A DNA stretch of 6,127 bases from Gemmatimonadaceae bacterium (GTDB lineage Bacteria > Gemmatimonadota > Gemmatimonadetes > Gemmatimonadales > Gemmatimonadaceae), in assembly GCA_013820975.1 (NCBI GenBank), contig JACDHQ010000143.1:1-6127 (forward strand). The letters run 5' to 3'. Under the pieces are notes generated by a model. That model made no database searches and had not been told where the DNA came from. It was given only the letters and a program-made list of their open reading frames with translations. Both the position numbers and the translations under genes were made by a program. This document shows, in pieces, positions 1-5,540 of the stretch; within the stretch, counting starts at the first letter, position 1; each line of letters opens with the position of its first letter.

Positions 1-624
1 CCGCTCCACCATCGCGCGGAAGGAGTCGCCCTTGCGCAGGTCGCGGCTCATGTCCACGCGATACTCGAAGATGTCCGCGATCTTCCACGCCAGCTCGGTG
101 CGGGCCCCGCCGGGGAGGAGGGTCTCGCCGGCCGTGCGCGTCGCCTCGTACAGCGACGACTCGATCGAGCCGGCGACGATCACGGTGTCGGTCGTCCACG
201 GGATCCGTTCTTCGGCGCCGGCCCAGCCGGTCGCCGTGAGGCGAAGGCGGACGAGGCGGTCGATCGCCAGCTGCAGCACGACCTCGCTCGGCGCCGAATC
301 GGGATGCGCACTGCGGCGCGTCCGCACCCGCAGCCCAGCCGGCACCCGGCGAGCATCGACGTCGGCGGCGCGCAGCGCCTCGCGCACGGTCGCCGGCGGC
401 AACCCCGCCCGCTCGAACAGTCCGCTCAGCGTCTCGCCGCGGCCCAGCGTGTCCTCGCGCTCGAACCACTCGGGCAGCACCGGTCCGGCTGCGTCGGCCG
501 GGGTGCCCTGCTGCATGACCGAGCCGCCCTCACGTTCGGGCAGCGCGGGGGTGAAGCGCAGCGCGACGACGGCGAGGAGGCCGATCGCGGCGTAGGTGGC
601 GGTACGGGCGCGAGTGAACTTCAA
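1..624 (-). CDS. M23-family peptidoglycan endopeptidase, MepM/YebA-like (3' end missing)
   Basis: An open frame of 208 codons runs off the left edge without a stop. The start is taken as TTG at 624-622, inside the ftsZ stop, because a GGAG Shine-Dalgarno (637-634) lies 9 nt upstream and this start includes an N-terminal hydrophobic segment (about residues 9-22, after a basic MKFTRAR), a signal anchor or signal peptide. The next in-frame ATG (residue 37) would lose it. Residues 58-75 (DTLGRGETLSGLFERAGL) resemble the LysM/OapA-like N-terminal domain of MepM-type hydrolases. Residues 152-159 (GSIESSLY) and 182-202 (from IADIFEY through VDMSRDLRKGDSF) match the conserved linker that precedes the M23 (LytM) domain in MepM/YebA. 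The zinc-binding HxxxD and HxH motifs would lie beyond the window, so activity cannot be judged. Family knowledge predicts a periplasmic, membrane-anchored hydrolase cutting peptide cross-links during growth or division. Its position right behind ftsZ suggests a division-linked role, which is inference. Confidence 0.83.
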   Translation of the reverse strand, partial: MKFTRARTATYAAIGLLAVVALRFTPALPEREGGSVMQQGTPADAAGPVLPEWFEREDTLGRGETLSGLFERAGLPPATVREALRAADVDARRVPAGLRVRTRRSAHPDSAPSEVVLQLAIDRLVRLRLTATGWAGAEERIPWTTDTVIVAGSIESSLYEATRTAGETLLPGGARTELAWKIADIFEYRVDMSRDLRKGDSFRAMVER

Positions 625-1832
625 TCCATCTGTCTCCGAATGAACGTCGGGATCTCCATGTCGGTGAGATCCTGCGACGGCGCACGGTCGGGCGAGCTGC
701 TGCGAGGTGCGCGCGGGATGTCGGTACCCTGGGGAGCGGGGCGGGCGGCGGGAGTGGTAGCCGACCGCGCCGGGCGGTTGCCCGGGAATGGAATGACCGG
801 TGCGCCCTTGGGAAGGGCGACGGTGGAGGCCTGCGGCTCGGGAGCAGCCGCCGAGATGTACCCCGGCTGGATCTGCCGGTCGAAGCCGGTGGCGATCACG
901 GTCACGCGGATCTCACCCTGCATCGCCGGCTCGTGCACGGCGCCGAAGATGATCTCGGCGTCGTCCCCCACGGCGTCGTGGATGATCTCGTTGATCTGGT
1001 GCACTTCACCGAGCGTGAGGTCGGCGCCGCCGGTGATGTTCACCAGCACGCCGGTCGCGCCCGAGACGCTGACGTTGTCGAGCAGCGGCGACGCGATCGC
1101 CTGCTGCGCCGCCTCGACTGCGCGATTCTCGCCGCGGCCGATGCCCGTGCCCATGAGGGCCGAGCCGCCCGCCTGCATGACCGTGCGCACGTCCGCGAAG
1201 TCCACGTTCACGAGGCCCGTGACGCTGATCAGCGACGAGATGCCCTGCGTCGCATGCAGCAGCACCTCGTCAGCCTTCTTGAGCGCGTCCTGGAACGGGA
1301 TCCCCTTGCCGACGACGGCGAGCAGCCGCTCGTTCGGCACGACGATCATCGTGTCCACGTTCTTGCGCATTTCGGCGATGCCCGTCTCCGCTTGGCGCAT
1401 GCGCTTGCGTCCCTCGAACAGGAAGGGCCGCGTGACGATGCCGACGGTGAGCGCGCCGGCTTCCCGCGCGAGCTCCGCGACGACGGGTGCGGCACCGGTG
1501 CCGGTGCCGCCGCCCATGCCGCACGTGATGAACACGAGGTCCGCGCCGCTCAGCGCGCGCAGCACCTCGTCACGATTCTCCTCGATCGCCTGCCGCCCGA
1601 TCTCGGGGCGCGCACCGGCGCCGAGCCCGCGCGTGAGCTTCTTCCCGATCTGGACCTTCAGGTCGGACTTCGAGCTGAGGAGCGCCTGGGCATCCGTATT
1701 GACGGAGATGAACTCCACGCCCTCGAGCCGTTCGTCGATCATGCGGTTGACGGCATTGCCGCCACCGCCGCCGACGCCAACGACCTTCATGCGGGCGTTC
1801 TGAGTCGCGCTCTCTTCGAACTCGAAGATCAT
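621..1832 (-). CDS. ftsZ: Cell division protein FtsZ
   Basis: Tubulin-like GTPase that polymerises into the cytokinetic Z ring at midcell; 403 residues, a normal length. The N-terminal GTP-binding loop is at residues 19-31 (GVGGGGGNAVNRM), the tubulin signature GGGTGTG at 107-113, and the T7 synergy loop NVDFAD at 209-214, with the catalytic acidic residues D211 and D214 present. A Pro/Ala/Ser-rich linker (about 322-388) leads to the conserved C-terminal peptide EIPTFIRRQ (393-401), which binds FtsA. All key residues are intact. The ATG at 1832-1830 was chosen because MIFEFEE begins just before the conserved core, with a weak GGGA (1845-1842) 9 nt upstream; a second ATG at residue 15 is possible. 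The frame stays open to 1961, but that extension is unlike FtsZ and covers regulatory-looking DNA. It is separated from ftsA by 310 bp, so it probably has its own promoter, and it overlaps the downstream peptidase by 4 bp. Confidence 0.98.
   Translation of the reverse strand: MIFEFEESATQNARMKVVGVGGGGGNAVNRMIDERLEGVEFISVNTDAQALLSSKSDLKVQIGKKLTRGLGAGARPEIGRQAIEENRDEVLRALSGADLVFITCGMGGGTGTGAAPVVAELAREAGALTVGIVTRPFLFEGRKRMRQAETGIAEMRKNVDTMIVVPNERLLAVVGKGIPFQDALKKADEVLLHATQGISSLISVTGLVNVDFADVRTVMQAGGSALMGTGIGRGENRAVEAAQQAIASPLLDNVSVSGATGVLVNITGGADLTLGEVHQINEIIHDAVGDDAEIIFGAVHEPAMQGEIRVTVIATGFDRQIQPGYISAAAPEPQASTVALPKGAPVIPFPGNRPARSATTPAARPAPQGTDIPRAPRSSSPDRAPSQDLTDMEIPTFIRRQMD
634..637 (-). promoter_or_regulatory. 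Shine-Dalgarno GGAG for the M23 peptidase, inside ftsZ
   Basis: The minus strand reads GGAG here, 9 nt before the TTG at 624-622. It lies inside the last codons of ftsZ, and it supports choosing the unusual TTG start over the later ATG. Confidence 0.55.
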
Positions 1833-1880
1833 TGAGGACGATCCCGGGACTGCAAAGGTGGGAGGGCTCCGTCCGGAACG

Positions 1881-1899
1881 CTGGTTTGTGGATAACCAG
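1881..1899 (-). repeat. Palindromic element CTGGTT-N7-AACCAG enclosing a DnaA box
   Basis: On the minus strand the sequence is CTGGTTATCCACAAACCAG. The 6-bp arms (1881-1886 and 1894-1899) are perfectly complementary around a 7-nt centre. In RNA it could form a short hairpin about 50 nt before the ftsZ start; in DNA it looks like an operator. Function is not known from the sequence. Confidence 0.6.
1887..1895 (-). promoter_or_regulatory. Putative DnaA box (TTATCCACA)
   Basis: This is an exact match on the minus strand to the strong DnaA box consensus TTATCCACA, 54 bp upstream of the ftsZ ATG. The replication initiator DnaA also acts as a transcription factor in several bacteria and affects ftsZ expression in Caulobacter. 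A nearby plus-strand TTATCAACA (2066-2074) is a one-mismatch copy. A single 9-mer can occur by chance, so binding is a hypothesis. Confidence 0.45.
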
Positions 1900-1938
1900 T
1901 AGGTGCCGGTTGCCCTGCAGACGATCGAGTGGTGGGAA

Positions 1939-1962
1939 CGTGACGACGATGGCTTCGTCACG
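1939..1962. repeat. Inverted repeat CGTGACGA-N8-TCGTCACG
   Basis: Perfect 8-bp arms (1939-1946 and 1955-1962) flank an 8-nt centre. The 24-bp symmetric layout resembles an operator for a dimeric regulator; as RNA it would be a hairpin in the ftsZ leader. No T-tract follows, so it is not a standard terminator. No known regulator motif was recognised. Confidence 0.5.
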
Positions 1963-1981
1963 CTTGGTGAATCGAGGGCAG

Positions 1982-1987
1982 AATATA
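1982..1987 (-). promoter_or_regulatory. Possible -10 element TATATT upstream of ftsZ
   Basis: The minus strand reads TATATT, matching TATAAT at 5 of 6 bases, in an otherwise GC-rich stretch. The hexamer 17 bp upstream (TGGCCT, 2010-2005) is a poor -35. The same TATATTC string occurs just before murC. If used, it would give an ftsZ leader of roughly 145 nt containing the repeats at 1939-1962 and 1881-1899. Confidence 0.25.
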
Positions 1988-2020
1988 GGTGCGTCCGCCG
2001 ATTCAGGCCACCCTTCGTCT

Positions 2021-2057
2021 GGACGATCGATCCGGCAAAAAATTACATCGATCGTCC
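2021..2057. repeat. Inverted repeat with 11-bp perfect arms
   Basis: GGACGATCGAT (2021-2031) and ATCGATCGTCC (2047-2057) are perfect reverse complements around a 15-nt centre that contains an A6 run on the plus strand. The T-run of the minus strand lies in the loop, not after the stem, so this does not look like an intrinsic terminator. It overlaps the -10 and start region of the candidate promoter at 2042-2072, an operator-like arrangement. Confidence 0.6.
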
Positions 2058-2072
2058 GGCCCCACTTATCAA
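2042..2072 (-). promoter_or_regulatory. Candidate ftsZ promoter TTGATA-N19-TGTAAT
   Basis: On the minus strand TTGATA (2072-2067) and TGTAAT (2047-2042) each match the sigma-70 consensus at 5 of 6 bases. The 19-bp spacer is longer than the 17-bp optimum, which lowers confidence. The -35 overlaps one arm of the 2067-2110 repeat, and the -10 is enclosed by the 2021-2057 repeat. Transcription would start near 2035 and give a leader of about 200 nt before ftsZ. Confidence 0.3.
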
Positions 2073-2110
2073 CATTCTTCCGACGAGCCAGCAGATTTTT
2101 GATGTTGATA
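2067..2110. repeat. Inverted repeat TATCAACAT-N26-ATGTTGATA
   Basis: Perfect 9-bp arms (2067-2075 and 2102-2110) are separated by 26 nt. The left arm is part of TTATCAACA (2066-2074), a one-mismatch DnaA-box-like sequence, and carries the TTGATA candidate -35 on the minus strand. It lies just downstream of the ftsA stop. It could be a pair of protein-binding half sites; no function can be assigned. Confidence 0.45.
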
Positions 2111-2142
2111 TCGAAATGGGCTGCCGATGGCGGACTAGCGGG

Positions 2143-3402
2143 TCAATAGAAATCCTGCAGCCAGAACTTCAGCCGCTGCACCAGCTTGTCCACTCCCCCG
2201 CCCCCGAGCTGGAGCTTTCGCGCCGACGACCCCGACGCGCCGAGGGCCAGCCGGTGTGCCGCGTACTGCGCGAGGCCGGCGACCGTCGCGAAGCGCGGCG
2301 CCTCCACGGAGTCACTGAGCCCGCTGAGCCGCTCGGACGGCACGCCGACCCGCACGCCGGTCCCGAACGCGTCGCTCGCCAGCTCCGCTGCCCCCTGCAC
2401 CGCCGCCGCCCCGCCCGTGAGTACCACGCCGGCGCTGAGCCGGCCCGCATACCCTGCGTCCTGCACCTCGCGGGCGACGTGCTCGAAGATCTCGTCCATC
2501 CGCTGGTGGATGATGTGCGCCAGCAGCTCGCGCGGGATCTGCCGGTCCCCCTGGGCGACGGTGCTCGGGAGCTGGATCACGTCGCTCGGGTCGACGAGCG
2601 GCTCGTAGGCGCAGCCATAGCGCTCCTTCAGCCGTTCGGCGTCGGCCTGCGTCACCCCGAGCCCGTGCACGATGTCGCTGGTGACGGCATTGCCGCCGAA
2701 GCCGATGGTGGCGAGGTGCCGGATCTTGCCCTCGTGGAAGACCGCGAGGTCGGTCGTGCCGGCGCCCATCTCCACGAGCGCGACGCCGAGCTCCTTCTCG
2801 TCCTCGGTGAGCGTCGCGAGCGCGCTGGCGAGCGACTCGAGCACGAGCTCCTTCACCCGGTAGCCCGCACGCTCCACCGACTTGCGGAGGTTGACCGCCG
2901 GCGAGCTGCCGATCGTGACGAGATACATCTCCACCTCGAGCCGCGTGCCGCTCATCCCGATGGGGTCGCGGATGCCGGTGTCGCGGTCGACGGCGTACTC
3001 CTGGGGGATCGCGTGCAGCAGCTCGCGGTCCTGCGGGATGGCCTGGGCGCGCGCCACCTCGTTCGCGCGCTCCACGTCCGAGCGCTGGATCTCGTCGTGG
3101 GCGATGGCGACGATGCCCTTGGAGATCATCGCCTTCACGTGCTCGCCCGCGATGCCGACGTACACCTCCTGGACCTGCGCGCCGGCCATCCGCTCCGCGT
3201 CCTGCAGCGCCTTGCGGATCGACCGGGTCGTCTCCTCGATGTCGGAGACCACGCCGCGCCGCATCCCGGTCGTGCGCGCCTGGCCGACCCCCAGGACCTT
3301 GATGGCCGGGTGCTTCGGCAGGTCGCCGACGACTTCGGCGATGATGGCAGTAGTCTTGGCCGACCCGAGATCGAGCCCGGCGACGAGGCGTTCGGGGTTC
3401 AT
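2143..3402 (-). CDS. ftsA: Cell division protein FtsA
   Basis: Actin-like ATPase that tethers FtsZ to the inner face of the cytoplasmic membrane and recruits later divisome proteins; 419 residues, close to the 420 of E. coli FtsA. The phosphate-1 motif is near the N-terminus (GLDLGSAKTTAIIAE, 9-23). The FtsA-specific 1C (SHS2) domain covers roughly 80-165 (beginning VYVGIAGEHVK). The phosphate-2 motif VEMGAGTTDLAVF is at 210-222 and the adenosine motif VLTGGAAAVQGAAELA at 327-342. After a short Gly/Ser-rich linker the protein ends in VDKLVQRLKFWLQDFY (404-419), an amphipathic helix of the membrane-targeting type. The ATG at 3402-3400 overlaps the ftsQ stop (ATGA), so translation is probably coupled; no strong Shine-Dalgarno is seen. 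The C-terminal FtsZ peptide it should bind is present in the downstream ftsZ. Confidence 0.97.
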   Translation of the reverse strand: MNPERLVAGLDLGSAKTTAIIAEVVGDLPKHPAIKVLGVGQARTTGMRRGVVSDIEETTRSIRKALQDAERMAGAQVQEVYVGIAGEHVKAMISKGIVAIAHDEIQRSDVERANEVARAQAIPQDRELLHAIPQEYAVDRDTGIRDPIGMSGTRLEVEMYLVTIGSSPAVNLRKSVERAGYRVKELVLESLASALATLTEDEKELGVALVEMGAGTTDLAVFHEGKIRHLATIGFGGNAVTSDIVHGLGVTQADAERLKERYGCAYEPLVDPSDVIQLPSTVAQGDRQIPRELLAHIIHQRMDEIFEHVAREVQDAGYAGRLSAGVVLTGGAAAVQGAAELASDAFGTGVRVGVPSERLSGLSDSVEAPRFATVAGLAQYAAHRLALGASGSSARKLQLGGGGVDKLVQRLKFWLQDFY

Positions 3403-4109
3403 TGCAGTCTGGCGATCACCTGGTCACGAAAACGAAGGTCGAGCTCCGCGGGGCGGAGCTGACGGCGGGCGAGATCCTGCGCAACGGGGTCGAGCTCGAG
3501 CAGCCGGTCAATGGTCACGTCGTTGGCCGCGAGCACCGGCAGGCTCGCCACCCGCATCCACACGTCCCCGCGCGCCACCCGTCGCACCTCACTGACACGC
3601 GCATACACGGACGGCGCATCGCGCCGCAGCTCGCCGAGCAGCCGAAGCAGTGCCGTGTCTCGGCGTGCGAGCACCGGCGCATCGATGTCCACTCGCGCGG
3701 GATCCACGGGCAGCAGCATCCCGCGTTCGTCGTAGGCGCGAAGGCCGCCCGGCGTCGGGACGAGCGCGACCGGGAGGCTTTCAACGATCTCCACCACGAG
3801 CGTTCCTGGCAAGCGGCGCCGGATGCGAACCGACCGGACCTCCGGGTGGTGAGCCAGCCGCGCCTCGAGCGGCGCCGGCGGGTCCCACACGGAATGCGTC
3901 GTATCGACGTTCAAGCGACGGAGGATGTCACCGGCGGGAATGTACTGGGTCCCGACGATCTCGACCCGGCGAACCCGGAAGAACGCCAGCTTCGCGGCGG
4001 CCCGGGGGGCCCACCATGGCGATGCAACCAGCATGAGGACGATCGGAACGCCGGCGATGAGGCGCCACGGCAGTCGCCGGCGCTTCGACTCCGGGGCGTC
4101 GGCCGTCAC
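3399..4109 (-). CDS. ftsQ: Cell division protein FtsQ/DivIB
   Basis: Bitopic divisome protein that links the cytoplasmic ring to the FtsL/FtsB and septal synthase complex; 236 residues. A short basic cytoplasmic tail (RRR at 10-12) is followed by one membrane segment (about 16-34). A periplasmic POTRA domain then opens with FFRVRRVEIVGTQYIPAGDI (43-62) and continues through HPEVRSVRIRRRLPGTLVVEI, which reads as a typical POTRA/FtsQ junction. The rest, including ARVSEVRR and a C-terminal beta-rich stretch, fits the FtsQ beta domain. The GTG at 4109-4107 was chosen because it overlaps the murC stop as GTGA and gives a normal cytoplasmic tail. The frame remains open to 4241, but that part is Arg/Gly-rich read-through of murC in another frame. 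Sequence conservation is low in this family, so the call rests on architecture and position between murC and ftsA. Confidence 0.93.
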   Translation of the reverse strand: MTADAPESKRRRLPWRLIAGVPIVLMLVASPWWAPRAAAKLAFFRVRRVEIVGTQYIPAGDILRRLNVDTTHSVWDPPAPLEARLAHHPEVRSVRIRRRLPGTLVVEIVESLPVALVPTPGGLRAYDERGMLLPVDPARVDIDAPVLARRDTALLRLLGELRRDAPSVYARVSEVRRVARGDVWMRVASLPVLAANDVTIDRLLELDPVAQDLARRQLRPAELDLRFRDQVIARLQ

Positions 4110-5482
4110 GCGCCGCCCAGCAGGGAGAGCAGCTCCGGGCCGGTGCGCGTGATGTCCCCCGCGCCCATCAGCACCACGATGTCGCCTGGGGCGGCGGCCG
4201 CCGCGATCGCCGCGGCGAGTTCGGTCCGCTCGCCACGCCATGCGGGGCCCTGTCCGGCACGCTCCATCGCGGCAGCCACCAACCCCGAGTCCACGCCATC
4301 GATGGGCTGCTCGCGCGACCCGTAGATCTCGCAGAGGAACACGGCGTCGGCCGGGACGAGGGCGGCGCCGAATTCCGCCTGGAAATCGCGGGTCCGGGAG
4401 TACAGGTGCGGCTGGAAGGCCGTGACCAGCCTTCGCTCGGGGAACGCCGCGCGGGCCGCCTCGATCGTGGCGACGACCTCCGTAGGATGGTGCGCGTAAT
4501 CGTCGATGACGAGCACGCCGCCGGCCTCGCCCACTCGCTCGAACCGTCGCGTCACGCCGCCGAAGCCCTCGAGCCCCGCTCGCATCGCGTCGAGCGTGAG
4601 TCCCATTGCCAGCCCCGCCCCGACCGCGGCGAGCGCATTGTGCAGGTTGTGGCGCCCCGGCACGCGGAGGGTGAGTGGGCCCAGCGGCTCGCCGTCATGC
4701 ACCACCTGCATGCGCTGGCCGCCATCGCGCTGCTCGATGTCGGTCGCGACGAGTCGCGCATCGGGGGAACGCGTGCCGTACCGGATGATCTCGGCGCCGC
4801 TGGGCATCGGCAGCGAGTTGGCACCCGCATCGTCGGCACAGAGGACGATGTGCCGCGCATGGCCCAGGAACTCTCCGAAGGTCCTGCGGATGTCCTCGAG
4901 GTCGGCATAAATGTCGAGATGGTCGGCCTCGACGTTCGTCACGATCGCCACGGTCGGGAAGAGCGTGAGGAAGGAGCGGTCATACTCGTCGGCCTCGACG
5001 ACGTACAGCTGGTCGCTCCCCGGGCGCAGGTTGCCCCCCCATACCGACACGCGCCCGCCGACGACCGCTGTCGGATCGCGGCCGGCCGCTGCGAGCGCCT
5101 CGGCGGTGAGCACGGTCGTCGTGGTCTTGCCGTGCGTGCCGGCGACCGCCACGCAGTCGCGGCCCGCCGTGACGTCCCCGAGCGCCTGCGCACGCTTCAC
5201 CACGGGGATGCCGAGCTCCCGCGCGGCGCGCAGCTCGGGATGGTTGGGCGGGACCGCCGACGTGACCACCACGGCGCGCGCGCCGGCAAGGTGTGCGGGA
5301 TCGTGACCGATGTCGATCGTCACGCCGAGCCGGCGAAGGTCCTCGACGCCGGTGGGATACGCGTCGCATCCCGTGACCTGCACCCCGCGTCGCACGAACA
5401 GCTCGGCGAGCGCGCTCATGCCGGCACCGGCGACGCCGACGAAGTGGACCGGACGGTTGTCGGCGGTGTCGAGGAGTGTCAT
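4106..5482 (-). CDS. murC: UDP-N-acetylmuramate--L-alanine ligase MurC
   Basis: Cytoplasmic ATP-dependent ligase that adds L-alanine to UDP-MurNAc, the first amino acid of the peptidoglycan stem; 458 residues. The N-terminal Rossmann motif is HFVGVAGAGMSALAEL (13-28), the ATP P-loop GTHGKTTTT (115-123), EADEYDRSF is at 163-171, NVEADHLDIY at 183-192, PGRHNLHNALAA at 275-286 and DDYAHHPTE at 327-335. FQPHLYSRT (356-364) is typical of MurC and distinguishes it from MurD, E and F. All catalytic motifs are intact. The ATG at 5482-5480 starts just before the Rossmann fold. An in-frame extension to 5578 would overlap murG and adds a non-conserved tail. No Shine-Dalgarno is visible, but a -10-like TATATT sits 9 nt upstream. 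It follows murG after 58 bp and overlaps ftsQ by 4 bp; no murB or ddl follows. Confidence 0.97.
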   Translation of the reverse strand: MTLLDTADNRPVHFVGVAGAGMSALAELFVRRGVQVTGCDAYPTGVEDLRRLGVTIDIGHDPAHLAGARAVVVTSAVPPNHPELRAARELGIPVVKRAQALGDVTAGRDCVAVAGTHGKTTTTVLTAEALAAAGRDPTAVVGGRVSVWGGNLRPGSDQLYVVEADEYDRSFLTLFPTVAIVTNVEADHLDIYADLEDIRRTFGEFLGHARHIVLCADDAGANSLPMPSGAEIIRYGTRSPDARLVATDIEQRDGGQRMQVVHDGEPLGPLTLRVPGRHNLHNALAAVGAGLAMGLTLDAMRAGLEGFGGVTRRFERVGEAGGVLVIDDYAHHPTEVVATIEAARAAFPERRLVTAFQPHLYSRTRDFQAEFGAALVPADAVFLCEIYGSREQPIDGVDSGLVAAAMERAGQGPAWRGERTELAAAIAAAAAPGDIVVLMGAGDITRTGPELLSLLGGA

Positions 5483-5491
5483 GTGCTGCGG

Positions 5492-5520
5492 AATATACGG
5501 GTGGCTCGCGCTCGCGTGAA
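5492..5520 (-). promoter_or_regulatory. Candidate murC promoter TTCACG-N17-TATATT
   Basis: On the minus strand TTCACG (5520-5515, 4 of 6 to TTGACA) and TATATT (5497-5492, 5 of 6 to TATAAT) are separated by exactly 17 bp, in the murG-murC gap. Only 9 nt separate the -10 from the murC ATG, so transcription would begin within a few bases of the start codon. This would be an internal promoter making leaderless or nearly leaderless murC mRNA. Confidence 0.35.
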
Positions 5521-5540
5521 TCGGCGGGGCGCGCCGCTGC

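Larger units (their letters stand above)
1833..2142 (-). promoter_or_regulatory. ftsA-ftsZ intergenic regulatory region
   Basis: This 310 bp gap is visibly more AT-rich than its flanks (TGTAATTTTTT, TATATT, CAAAAATC on the minus strand). No convincing gene is present on either strand. It holds four perfect inverted repeats (2067-2110, 2021-2057, 1939-1962, 1881-1899), a candidate promoter, a second -10-like hexamer and an exact DnaA-box match, each listed separately. The octamer ACGATCGA occurs three times (1921-1928, 2023-2030, and inverted at 2048-2055). No hairpin followed by a T-tract is seen after ftsA, so transcription from upstream may continue into ftsZ. Assignment as the ftsZ control region is inferred from position and content. 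Confidence 0.7.

Noticed and set aside
1488..1515. Repetitive GGTGC/GGCAC-like run
   Set aside because: It encodes the glycine-rich GGGTGTG signature loop of FtsZ, so protein constraint and GC bias explain it.
1833..1961. In-frame N-terminal extension of ftsZ by 43 residues (ATG at 1961)
   Set aside because: The extra residues resemble no FtsZ N-terminus, no Shine-Dalgarno was found, and the stretch contains the DnaA box and a repeat. MIFEFEE right before the core fits the family.
2021..2057. 11-bp inverted repeat as an intrinsic terminator for ftsA
   Set aside because: The T-run on the minus strand is in the loop and none follows the stem; the stem is also only moderately GC-rich.
1832..2149. 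105-codon plus-strand open frame across the ftsA-ftsZ gap
   Set aside because: No domain, no clear ribosome site, and it covers the repeats and promoter-like elements, so a gene is unlikely.
1903..3462. 519-codon plus-strand open frame opposite ftsA
   Set aside because: Rich in Arg, His, Asp, Leu and Val with no recognisable domain, typical of an antisense shadow in GC-rich coding DNA. Several similar plus-strand frames (304-1803, 933-1835, 3402-4325, 4406-5713) were dropped for the same reason.
4110..4241. N-terminal extension of ftsQ by 44 residues
   Set aside because: It is Arg/Gly/His-rich read-through of murC in another frame; the GTG overlapping the murC stop gives a normal FtsQ tail.
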